Shown here in pieces: positions 27,337-36,098 of a stretch of 64,000 nt of DNA. The DNA is taken from assembly GCF_007097155.1 (NCBI RefSeq), contig NZ_VJWA01000002.1, forward strand, positions 1,178,001-1,242,000, read 5' to 3'. The notes beneath the pieces were generated by a model. That model searched no databases. It saw only the letters and a program-made list of their open reading frames with translations, and had not been told where the DNA came from. Source of the DNA: Glacieibacterium frigidum. GTDB lineage: Bacteria > Pseudomonadota > Alphaproteobacteria > Sphingomonadales > Sphingomonadaceae. Numbering within the stretch: the stretch's first letter is position 1; the number at the start of each line of letters is the position of its first letter. The translations under genes were made by a program, and so were the position numbers.

Positions 27337-28222
27337 CGGTCGGCCCCCTTGCGCGCCACCAGCCAGTACTGCAGCCCGGTCAGCGCGAGGACGAGGACGA
27401 AGAGCGCCTCCGCCGCGGCGGCCGCATAGCCGAGTTCCCAGCGCCCGAAGGCGACTTCGTAGATGAACAGCACGACGGGCCGCGACGCCCCGCCCGGGCC
27501 GCCGCCGGTGAGCAGCTGTGCCTGGCCGAATAGCTGCAGCTGCCCCGCGGTCTGCAGCATGATGACGGTGACCAGCGTACCGCGCAGCGACGGCAGCGTC
27601 ACCCGCCGGAACACCGTCCAGGGCTTCGCATTGTCGAGCGCCGCCGCCTCGTACAGGTCGGCGGGGATCTGCTGCAGCCCGGCCAAAAACAGCATCATCG
27701 GCAGGCCGAGGCACCACCAGACCGTGGTGATCGCGATCGCGGGGATCGTCAGGGCGGGGTCGCTGAGGAACGGCAGCGGCGCCTCGCCGAACGCGCCGAG
27801 CAGCTTCGCCACCAGCCCGCCATCGGGGGTCAGCACGAAGCGCCAGATCAGGGTGACAATGGTCACCGACAGGACCGACGAGGAGAAGAAGATGCCGCGG
27901 AACACCGCCGCCGACCGCGACGGCCGGTTGAGCGCGATCGCCAGCGCCAGCGTGATCGCGGTCAGCACCGGCACGATCAGCAAGGTCAGCGCGAAGGTGT
28001 TGAGCAGCGACTGGTGGAACACCGGGTCGCCCGCGAGCCGCACATAGTTGTCGAGCCCGACGAAGCGGCGGTTGCCGAACAGGTCGGCGCGGTTGAGGCT
28101 GATGAAGATGCCCATCACCAGCGGCACGATCAGCAGCACGATGTAGAAGAACAGGAACGGCGCGATGAAGGCATAGCCGCCCAGCCGCCGTGCGGCGGCG
28201 GGGCCGCCGGGGCGCCGTGCCG

Positions 28223-28226
<4 letters not shown>
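27333..28226 (-). CDS. Sugar ABC transporter permease (MalF-type)
   Basis: This 297-residue protein has a first helix at about 17-40, five further helices, and the EAA loop YEAAALDNAKPWTVFRRVTL (about 206-225). The ATG at 28226 overlaps the ATPase stop codon (ATGA); an in-frame ATG seven codons earlier lies inside the ATPase gene and is less likely. Type and order indicate the MalF/UgpA-like half of a CUT1 importer. Confidence 0.92.
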
Positions 28227-29329
<1,103 letters not shown>

Positions 29330-29366
29330 TCGCGGCTTTCTGGTGATTACGGACAGGCGTGCTGCA

Positions 29367-30176
29367 TCAATAGGCGGGTTCGAGCAGCCCTCCGATGACA
29401 TGATGCTGGATGACGGGCTCGGTCCGGTCGACGATCCGGCAGTGGAGATGGTCGCGGACGCGTGGCGGCACGCTGTCGAGCCAGCCACGCGTCGCCTGCA
29501 GGTCGTGGTGCTGGGCGTTGGTCGCGTCCGCCGCGTCGACGCCGACGACGAGGACGGGGCGCGCGGTGTTCGAGCGGTTGGCGGTGCCGCGGTGTATGGT
29601 CAGCGCCGACCGCGCCGAGATGTCGCCGCGCTGCGGCAGGGTGGCGCGGGCGCGTTCGATGTAGCGCGGCCAGATCTCGCGCGGCGGAAACATGCCGCGC
29701 GCGCAGCCGTCGAAGGCATCCCACTGCGTCCCCGGCGCGATCTCGAACGGTCCCATTTCGGGCACCGTGTCGACCGTGGTCAGGTTGAACGCCAGCGAAT
29801 TCAGCCGGCGGCCGGTGCGCGTCGCCTCCGGCACGGCGAAGTCGCGATGCCACGGCTGGTCGGCGGCGCCGGGAAAGGGAATGTCGAAGCCGATCTCGAC
29901 GATGCGATAGTCGGTGCCCAGCACCGTCTCGCAGACGCGCACGAACCAGTCGTGGGTGACGATCTCGACGAAGCCGCGGATGCGTTCGGGCTGGACCTCG
30001 ACGTACCAGCGCTGCGGCCCGCGCGGCAGCGTACCGCCTTCAAGTGTCTGCGCCTCGGCGAACAGCGTCTCGATATCCTCGCGCATCAGGTCGGCGAAGC
30101 CGGACGAGAACGCCCCGCGCCTCGCGATGATGCCGTCGCCGTACAGGCCCCGCATGATGTCTGCCGGCTCGTCCAC
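29367..30176 (-). CDS. Phytanoyl-CoA dioxygenase (PhyH)-like Fe(II)/2-oxoglutarate oxygenase
   Basis: This 269-residue protein has the double-stranded beta-helix oxygenase fold. Putative iron ligands are H110 and D112 (QPWHRDF) and H195 (TIHRGTANRSN), with an arginine (about R206) for 2-oxoglutarate. The substrate is unknown; in a sugar-uptake operon it could oxidise or remove a substituent from the imported glycoside. It is the first gene of the leftward ABC operon. I use the GTG at 30176; an ATG at 30155 is the alternative. The palindrome AACCTAGGTT lies 14 bases upstream of this start. Confidence 0.82.
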   Translation of the reverse strand: MDEPADIMRGLYGDGIIARRGAFSSGFADLMREDIETLFAEAQTLEGGTLPRGPQRWYVEVQPERIRGFVEIVTHDWFVRVCETVLGTDYRIVEIGFDIPFPGAADQPWHRDFAVPEATRTGRRLNSLAFNLTTVDTVPEMGPFEIAPGTQWDAFDGCARGMFPPREIWPRYIERARATLPQRGDISARSALTIHRGTANRSNTARPVLVVGVDAADATNAQHHDLQATRGWLDSVPPRVRDHLHCRIVDRTEPVIQHHVIGGLLEPAY

Positions 30177-30184
30177 GTTTGCTC

Positions 30185-30220
30185 TGGCCAACCTAGGTTC
30201 AGATTTATATGATAAATACG
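30185..30220. promoter_or_regulatory. PhyH/GH43 divergent regulatory region with AACCTAGGTT
   Basis: In the 86-base gap 30177-30262, TGGCCA (30185-30190) and TATGAT (30208-30213) are spaced 17 bases apart and could be the -35 and -10 of the rightward GH43 gene. The palindrome AACCTAGGTT (30190-30199) sits in that spacer, followed after 11 bases by GATAAATACG. A repressor bound there would block the promoter. The same two elements occur at 24370-24404. Confidence 0.5.
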
Positions 30221-30262
30221 CTAGTCGCGTTTCGGCGGCCACGCAATCATCCAGGGACTATC

Positions 30263-31660
30263 ATGGATACCACGAACGCCTTCACGGTGGAGGCTGCGGC
30301 CGACGGCGTCGCGACCAGGCTGACCGTCAAGCGCGGCGACAAGAGCCGCGACTATCTTATCCCCACCGGCGAACACGCCGACTACCTGACCTTCTTCCGC
30401 GCGCTGTCGGTCGATTTCGGCACGCGCAACCCCGAGACGCATACCGGCGCGGCGCCCGCCGACGGCCCCGTCCCCGACTGGCGGCCGTTGATCGTCACCA
30501 ACCTCAGCGAGCGCACCACCGCGGGCTACGGCGACCCGGCGGTGCTGAAGACCGACGAGGGCTATTTCCTGACCGCGACGTCGAACGATTCGCCCGACGC
30601 CTTCCCGATCCTGCGCTCCGACGACCTCAAGCACTGGACGCACGAGGGCTTCGCCTTTCCGGAAGGCTCGGCCCCCGACTGGACCGCGCAGGGGCGCACC
30701 GTCGGCGATTTCTGGGCGCCCGAGATGGCGAAGGTCGGCGACGAATACTGGCTGGTCTATACCGCGCGCCAGCATTCGAACGCGCTCGCCATCGGCCTTG
30801 CGAAGGCGCCCAGCCCGACCGGCCCGTGGACCGACATCGGCCAGCCGCTGCTCAGCGGGCACGCGGTCGACACCACCGAGTTCACCGGCGAGACCGGCAC
30901 CCCGGCGCTCAGCGGCGGCGTCATCGATTCGCACATCTTCATCGACCACAACGGCGACCGCTATCTTTTCTGGAAGCGCGACACCAACGGCATCTGGCCG
31001 CGCCCGCTCGCCGGGCTGCTGCGCCGCCGGCCCGAGCTGATCGACCGGCTGTTCGCCAAGGCCGACGACCGGCTGACCGCCGAATGGGCAGCGGCGATCC
31101 AGCCCTGGGCGAACAGCCGGCGGCCGATGGAGCGCTTCTTCCTGATGGGTCCGCTGATCGAGGCGGTGCTCGACAACTGGGATCACGCCAAGACGCTGCT
31201 GGCCGAGGTGCCCGAGGCGGAGATGATCGTCGCCGCGCTGACCACCCCGATCCACGCGCAGCGCCTGTCGGAGACCGGCGAACTGATCGGCGAGGATGCG
31301 CTGGTGCTGGCGAACGACCTCGACTGGGAGGGGCATCTGATCGAGGGCCCGTGGGTGACCTACCAGCAGGGGCGCTACTGGCTGTTCTATGCCGGCAACG
31401 ACTTCGGCACGCCCGCCTACGGCATCGGCGTCGCGGTCGCCGACCATCCGCTGGGGCCGTACGTCAAGCAGACCGAGCCGCTGCTCAAGACGACCCGCGC
31501 CTGGTGGGCGCCGGGGCATGCCTCGGTCGCGGAGGGGCTCGACGGCGAGCCGCAGCTGTTCTTCCACGCCTTCGCGCCGGGCACGGGGGGCTACAACACC
31601 TTCCGCGCGCTGCTGACGACGCGGCTGCGCTTCACGCCCGAGCGCGTCGAGCTGTGCTGA
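30263..31660 (+). CDS. Cytoplasmic GH43-family glycosidase with a helical insertion
   Basis: This 465-residue protein has no signal peptide. GH43 triad residues are visible at D91 (GYGDPAVL), D222 (VIDSHIF) and E361 (LIEGPWV), with propeller repeats such as RSDDLKHW and GDFWAPEM. Between D222 and E361 lies a charged, helix-forming insertion (about 247-328) not seen in ordinary GH43 propellers. An N-terminal extension of about 80 residues is also present. It probably cleaves imported oligosaccharides inside the cell, acting after the exported enzymes and the ABC importer. The ATG at 30263 follows AGGGA. Confidence 0.82.
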   Translation: MDTTNAFTVEAAADGVATRLTVKRGDKSRDYLIPTGEHADYLTFFRALSVDFGTRNPETHTGAAPADGPVPDWRPLIVTNLSERTTAGYGDPAVLKTDEGYFLTATSNDSPDAFPILRSDDLKHWTHEGFAFPEGSAPDWTAQGRTVGDFWAPEMAKVGDEYWLVYTARQHSNALAIGLAKAPSPTGPWTDIGQPLLSGHAVDTTEFTGETGTPALSGGVIDSHIFIDHNGDRYLFWKRDTNGIWPRPLAGLLRRRPELIDRLFAKADDRLTAEWAAAIQPWANSRRPMERFFLMGPLIEAVLDNWDHAKTLLAEVPEAEMIVAALTTPIHAQRLSETGELIGEDALVLANDLDWEGHLIEGPWVTYQQGRYWLFYAGNDFGTPAYGIGVAVADHPLGPYVKQTEPLLKTTRAWWAPGHASVAEGLDGEPQLFFHAFAPGTGGYNTFRALLTTRLRFTPERVELC

Positions 31661-31662
31661 TC

Positions 31663-31689
31663 GGAGGGGTGCCGCAGCGGCACCCTTCC
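31663..31689 (+). terminator. Hairpin after the cytoplasmic GH43 gene
   Basis: A 12-base stem (GGAGGGGTGCCG against CGGCACCCTTCC, one G-U pair) with a three-base loop begins three bases after the GH43 stop codon. There is no U-tract, so it may be a weak terminator, a processing site or an attenuator before the transketolase-like gene. Confidence 0.5.
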
Positions 31690-31721
31690 CATCGCGGCGG
31701 CGGCGCGGCTATGACGCGGAC

Positions 31722-34034
31722 ATGACCAACCTGCTCGACCGCGTGGCGACGCTCGACACGCTCGATGCGCGGCTGCGCTGGCTGAGCGCCTGGACGATCC
31801 ACAACGCCAACCACCTGCGCGAGTCGCGCGACGGGCTGAAGGTCGGCGGCCACCAGGCGTCGTGCGCGTCGATCTCGACGATCATGACCGCGCTGTACTT
31901 CTCGGCGCTCGGCCCCAACGACCGCGTCGCGGTCAAGCCGCACGCCGGGCCGGTGCTGCACGCCATCGAATATCTGCTCGGCCGCCAGTCGCTCGAGCAG
32001 CTGCAGGCCTTCCGCGGCTTCGGCGGGATGCAGAGCTACCCAAGCCGCACCAAGGACGCGATTCCGGTCGATTTCTCGACCGGCTCGGTCGGCCTCGGCG
32101 TCGCGGTCACGGCGTTCGCGTCGCTCGTGCAGGACTATCTGGTCGCGCACGGGCGGCTCGCGGCGGCGGACAAGGGCCGGATGATCGCGCTGATGGGCGA
32201 CGCCGAGCTCGACGAGGGCAATATCTACGAGTGCCTGATCGAGGGCTACAAGCACGACGTCCGCAACTGCTGGTGGATCGTCGACTACAACCGCCAGAGC
32301 CTCGACCACACCACCGCCGACCGCATGTTCGACCGCTTCGACGACATCTTCGCGACGTGCGGGTGGCGCGTCCTGACGCTGAAGTCGGGCAAGCTGCAGC
32401 AGGCGGCATTCGCGAAGCCCGGCGGCGGCGCACTCGAAGCGTGGATCGACGCCTGCCCCAACGCCGAATATGCGGCGCTGACCTATCAGGGCGGCGCGGC
32501 GTGGCGCGCGCGGCTGCTCGCCGACATCGGCGAGTCCGTGGCGGAGCTGCTGGCCGATTACGACGATCCGGCGCTCGCGCGGCTGATGACCAACCTCGGC
32601 GGGCATTGCATCGAGACTTTGCTCGAGGCGTTCGCGAGTGCGCAGGACGACGTGCCGACCTGCTTCATCGCCTACACGATCAAGGGCTACGGCCTGCCGT
32701 TCGCGGGCCACAAGGACAATCACGCCGGGCTGATGAACCCCGGCCAGATCGGCGCGCTGCGCGCCTCGATGGGCATCGCGCCGGGGGACGAGTGGCTGCC
32801 TTTCGCGGGGCTGGGCGGCAATGAGCAGGCGCAGGTGCGGGCGTTCGTGGAAGGCTCGCCGCTCCACGCCAAGGTCGCCGGCCGGCCGTTCCCCGCGGTC
32901 GAGGTGCCGGCGCGCTTCGCGGTTCCCGACGGTGCCGAGCAATCGACGCAGGCCGCCTTCGGCCGCATCCTCCTCGACCTGTCGAAGTCGGGGGAGGAGA
33001 TCGCCGACCATATCGTCACGACGTCACCCGACGTGACGGTCAGCACCAACCTGGGGGCGTGGGTCAACCAGCGCGGGCTGTTCCGTCGCAACGACACCGC
33101 CGACGTGTTCAACCTGGCGAAGATCCCGAGTGCGCAGAAATGGGCAGGGCGGCCGGCGGGGCAGCACATCGAGCTGGGCATCGCCGAGAACAACCTGTTC
33201 CTGATGCTCGCCGCCGCCGGCCTGTCGGCACCGCTGTTCGGCACGCGGCTGCTGCCCGTCGGGACCGTCTACGACCCGTTCATCGCGCGCGGCCTCGATG
33301 CGCTGAACTACGGCTGCTACCAGAATGCCCGCTTCCTGCTTGTCGCGACGCCGAGCGGCGTGACGCTGGGGCCCGAGGGCGGCGCGCACCAGTCGATCAA
33401 TTCGCCGCTGATCGGCATGGGCCAGCCGGGCCTGACCTATTTCGAGCCCGCATTTGCCGACGAGCTCGCGCTGACCATGCGCTGGGCGTTCGATCACATG
33501 CAGGCGGATGATGGCGGCGCGGTCTACCTGCGCCTGACGACGCGCAGCATCGCGCAGGTCGAACGCACCGACGACCGCTGGGAGGCAGGCGCCCTGGCGG
33601 GCGGTTACTGGCTGAAACCCCCGGCACCGGGGGCGGAGGCGGCGATCGTCGCGATGGGGGCGCTGCTGCCCGAGGCGCTGGCCGCGTGGGAGCAATTGAA
33701 GGACGACCTGCCCGGCATCGGGCTGCTGTCGGTGACGTCGCCCGACCTGCTGCACCGCGGCTGGTCGGCGGCGCGCGCCGCCCGCTGGACGGGGACGCGC
33801 GCCGAAAGCCACGCTGCAAAGCTACTCGCTGCACTATCGCCGACGGCAGGCCTGGTCACCGTGGTCGACGGATCGCCGGGGACGCTGTCGTGGCTCGGCG
33901 GGGTGCGCGGCATGCGCGTCAGCCCGTTGGGCGTCGACCGCTTTGGGCAAACCGGTGACCTGGACGACCTGTACCGTGAGTATCGGCTGGATGCCGCCGC
34001 GATCGTCGATGCGGCGGCGGAACTCTTCCTGTAA
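31722..34034 (+). CDS. Thiamine-diphosphate enzyme: transketolase / pyruvate dehydrogenase E1-like
   Basis: This 770-residue protein has the TPP-binding motif GDAELDEGN...VDYN (about 160-190), a central pyrimidine-binding domain with a GIAENNLF motif (about 485-500), and a C-terminal transketolase-like domain. The overall pattern resembles homodimeric pyruvate dehydrogenase E1 or a transketolase-like subfamily rather than canonical TktA, which starts differently and is about 660 residues long. The substrate is unassigned. It lies 61 bases after the GH43 gene and might process pentose products. A hairpin between them leaves co-transcription uncertain, and no strong ribosome-binding site is seen. 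Confidence 0.8.
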   Translation: MTNLLDRVATLDTLDARLRWLSAWTIHNANHLRESRDGLKVGGHQASCASISTIMTALYFSALGPNDRVAVKPHAGPVLHAIEYLLGRQSLEQLQAFRGFGGMQSYPSRTKDAIPVDFSTGSVGLGVAVTAFASLVQDYLVAHGRLAAADKGRMIALMGDAELDEGNIYECLIEGYKHDVRNCWWIVDYNRQSLDHTTADRMFDRFDDIFATCGWRVLTLKSGKLQQAAFAKPGGGALEAWIDACPNAEYAALTYQGGAAWRARLLADIGESVAELLADYDDPALARLMTNLGGHCIETLLEAFASAQDDVPTCFIAYTIKGYGLPFAGHKDNHAGLMNPGQIGALRASMGIAPGDEWLPFAGLGGNEQAQVRAFVEGSPLHAKVAGRPFPAVEVPARFAVPDGAEQSTQAAFGRILLDLSKSGEEIADHIVTTSPDVTVSTNLGAWVNQRGLFRRNDTADVFNLAKIPSAQKWAGRPAGQHIELGIAENNLFLMLAAAGLSAPLFGTRLLPVGTVYDPFIARGLDALNYGCYQNARFLLVATPSGVTLGPEGGAHQSINSPLIGMGQPGLTYFEPAFADELALTMRWAFDHMQADDGGAVYLRLTTRSIAQVERTDDRWEAGALAGGYWLKPPAPGAEAAIVAMGALLPEALAAWEQLKDDLPGIGLLSVTSPDLLHRGWSAARAARWTGTRAESHAAKLLAALSPTAGLVTVVDGSPGTLSWLGGVRGMRVSPLGVDRFGQTGDLDDLYREYRLDAAAIVDAAAELFL

Positions 34035-34039
34035 CTGCG

Positions 34040-34069
34040 CCCGCCGCCACCCGTTCGGGTAGCGGCGGG
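34040..34069. terminator. Bidirectional hairpin terminator
   Basis: CCCGCCGCcACCC and GGGTaGCGGCGGG pair around a GTTC loop, in the 46-base gap between the convergent transketolase-like gene and the first DUF4394 gene. There is no long T-run on either side, but the position and stem strength fit a shared terminator. Confidence 0.65.
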
Positions 34070-34080
34070 TCGCAAGTGCG

Positions 34081-34962
34081 TCAGGCCGCGACGGTCGCGA
34101 TGCCGCGGCGGCGCATCGCTGCACCGACGAGGCCGAAGCCGCCGATCATCAGCGCCCAGGCCGCCGGCTCGGGAACCGAAGCGGCGGTCAGGCCGATCAG
34201 CGAACCCGCGCCAACCGTGCCGATCGACGTCGCCGCGCCGGTCGTCAGGTTAAGCGCGTAAAGCGACGAGCCGACGTTGAAGAACGCGTCGCCCGTGCCG
34301 CCCGAGATGTCGAAGCCGACCGAGTTGCCGCCACCGAGCGTGACGCCCAGCGGACCGAAGGCAACGCCGGCGAGGTTCGTATTGACGTAGGTACCGGCGT
34401 TGGGATTGTCCGAACGCAGCAGCTCGTTGCCCGAGGCGTCGAGCGCGTAGAGCGTCGTCGTCGTCGCGCCGGCGCGGCTGTTGGTATAGGCGACGCCGAC
34501 CAGCGCCTCCGCACCGGGCGCCGAGATCGTGCCGTCGACGATGGTCGCGCCCGTGGCCGGGTTGATGCGCAGGTTGTTGTCGAAGTCGGTGACGAAGCGC
34601 AGCCGGTCGGGAACCGGGTTGAAGTCGGTGCCGAAGCGGTTGCCGTTGAAGCCCGTCGAGATATTGCCGACCAGCGTCGCGGTAAAGTCGCGGCCGCTGG
34701 CGTTCTTGACGATCTGGAACAGGTTGCCCGTCGTCGACAGCGAGTAGAGCTGGCGCGTGGCGGGGCGCAGGTCGATTCCGGTCAGCACGTTGGTGCCCAG
34801 ACCGCTGATCGCGCCCGACGTCAGCACGGTGCCCGGCGTGTCGGAATCGAAGGTGACGATGGCATTGCCAGCGGTGAGACCAAACAGGCGCTCGGCCTGG
34901 GCCGGACCCGCGGCTGCCGCGACCGCCAGAACGACGCCGCAGAATTTGAGCAAAGTGCGCAT
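34081..34962 (-). CDS. DUF4394 protein with PEP-CTERM (PEPxxWA) sorting signal, copy 1
   Basis: This 293-residue exported protein has a signal peptide (about 1-23), a DUF4394 beta-propeller-like domain (LFGLTAGNAIVTFDSDTPGT, then DFNPVPDRLRFVTD and NLRINPATG) and a C-terminal VPEPAAWALMIGGFGLVGAA helix with an RRR tail. PEP-CTERM proteins are recognised by an exosortase and displayed with extracellular polysaccharide. The ATG at 34962 follows GGGAGG. It is a tandem paralogue of the next gene to the right (35082-35972). Confidence 0.9.
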   Translation of the reverse strand: MRTLLKFCGVVLAVAAAAGPAQAERLFGLTAGNAIVTFDSDTPGTVLTSGAISGLGTNVLTGIDLRPATRQLYSLSTTGNLFQIVKNASGRDFTATLVGNISTGFNGNRFGTDFNPVPDRLRFVTDFDNNLRINPATGATIVDGTISAPGAEALVGVAYTNSRAGATTTTLYALDASGNELLRSDNPNAGTYVNTNLAGVAFGPLGVTLGGGNSVGFDISGGTGDAFFNVGSSLYALNLTTGAATSIGTVGAGSLIGLTAASVPEPAAWALMIGGFGLVGAAMRRRGIATVAA

Positions 34963-35047
34963 CAATTAGCCTCCCTGTGCGCCCCCGCGCCGTTAACGAA
35001 CATTACCCGATTCGCCGCCCGGGGACAATGGCGACGCAGTCGAAACG

Positions 35048-35073
35048 ACCCGGCACCAAAAGCGGTGCCGGGT
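35048..35073. terminator. Hairpin terminator after DUF4394 copy 2
   Basis: ACCCGGCACC pairs perfectly with GGTGCCGGGT around an AAAAGC loop, eight bases beyond the stop codon of the second DUF4394 gene (reading leftwards). It separates the two tandem paralogues, implying separate transcripts. Confidence 0.7.
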
Positions 35074-35081
35074 CAGTCGGT

Positions 35082-35972
35082 TCAGGCAGTGACGACGGTT
35101 GCGACGGTTGCGACGCGACGGCGCATCGCTGCACCGACGAGGCCAAAGCCACCGATCATCAGCGCCCAGCTGGCAGGCTCGGGCACCGAGGCGGCGGTGA
35201 TGTCGACGAGGTTGCCCGCGCCGATGTTGCCGATGATCGTGCCGACGCCGGTCGTCAGGTTGACCGAGCCGAAGACGTTGTCGAGGTTCGCGAACGCGCT
35301 GCCCGTGCCACCCGAGATGTCGAAGCCGAAGTTCGACGTCACCGGAATGTCGAAGCCGAACGCGCCGAAGGTCGCGCCGGCGAGGTTGGTGTTGGTGTAG
35401 ACGCCGCCGTTCGGGTTGGTCGAACGCAGCAGCGTGTCGTTGAGCGCGTCGAACGCGTACAGCACCGTCGCGGTCGCGCCCGGACGGCTGTTGGTATAGG
35501 CGGCACCGATGATGTCGACGTTGCCGATGTTCGAGGTGATCACGGTGTCGACGATCGTCGCGCCGGTCGTCGGATTGATGCGCAGGTTCTGATCGGTGTT
35601 GCTGATCAGGCGGATGCGATCGGGGACCGGGTTGAAGTCGAGGCCGAACGCAGCGCCCGTCGGGGTCGTCGCGACGCCCTGCGACACGGCGGTGTAGCCG
35701 CGACCCGAGGCGTCCTTGTTGATCGCATAGACCGTGCCGCTGGTGCCGACGCTGTACAGCGTGCCCGTCGCGGGACGCAGGTCGAGGCCGGTCAGCGTGT
35801 CGCCGCCCAGGCCGGCAATCGCCCCCGACGTGGTCGTCACGCCCGGCGTGCTCGAATCGAAGGTGACGATCGTGTTGCCGGTGGTCAGCCCGAAAATGCG
35901 CTCAGCGCTGGCCTGTGAAGCGGGAAAAGCGACCGCGAGCAGTGCGACGCCGAGCTTGAACTTCATGCGCAT
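35082..35972 (-). CDS. DUF4394 protein with PEP-CTERM (PEPxxWA) sorting signal, copy 2
   Basis: This 296-residue paralogue of the gene at 34081-34962 has the same layout: signal peptide (about 1-24), DUF4394 domain (IFGLTTGNTIVTFDSSTPGV; LDFNPVPDRIRLIS; NLRINPTTGATIVD) and VPEPASWALMIGGFGLVGAA plus RRR at the C-terminus. The sorting signals of the two copies are nearly identical, while the domains have diverged, which indicates an old tandem duplication. The ATG at 35972 follows AGGAGG; a second ATG two codons on is possible. The 126-base gap to polA shows no other feature. Confidence 0.9.
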   Translation of the reverse strand: MRMKFKLGVALLAVAFPASQASAERIFGLTTGNTIVTFDSSTPGVTTTSGAIAGLGGDTLTGLDLRPATGTLYSVGTSGTVYAINKDASGRGYTAVSQGVATTPTGAAFGLDFNPVPDRIRLISNTDQNLRINPTTGATIVDTVITSNIGNVDIIGAAYTNSRPGATATVLYAFDALNDTLLRSTNPNGGVYTNTNLAGATFGAFGFDIPVTSNFGFDISGGTGSAFANLDNVFGSVNLTTGVGTIIGNIGAGNLVDITAASVPEPASWALMIGGFGLVGAAMRRRVATVATVVTA

Positions 35973-36098
35973 GTAAGATGCCTCCTGTGACGATACCGGT
36001 ACGCGGACCCCATAGTCCCGGGCACAGATACGAGGCTGCACGGCGGACCGTTGCGCCTGTCACAAATATTTCTGAATTTTCATTCATCGACCTGCAGG

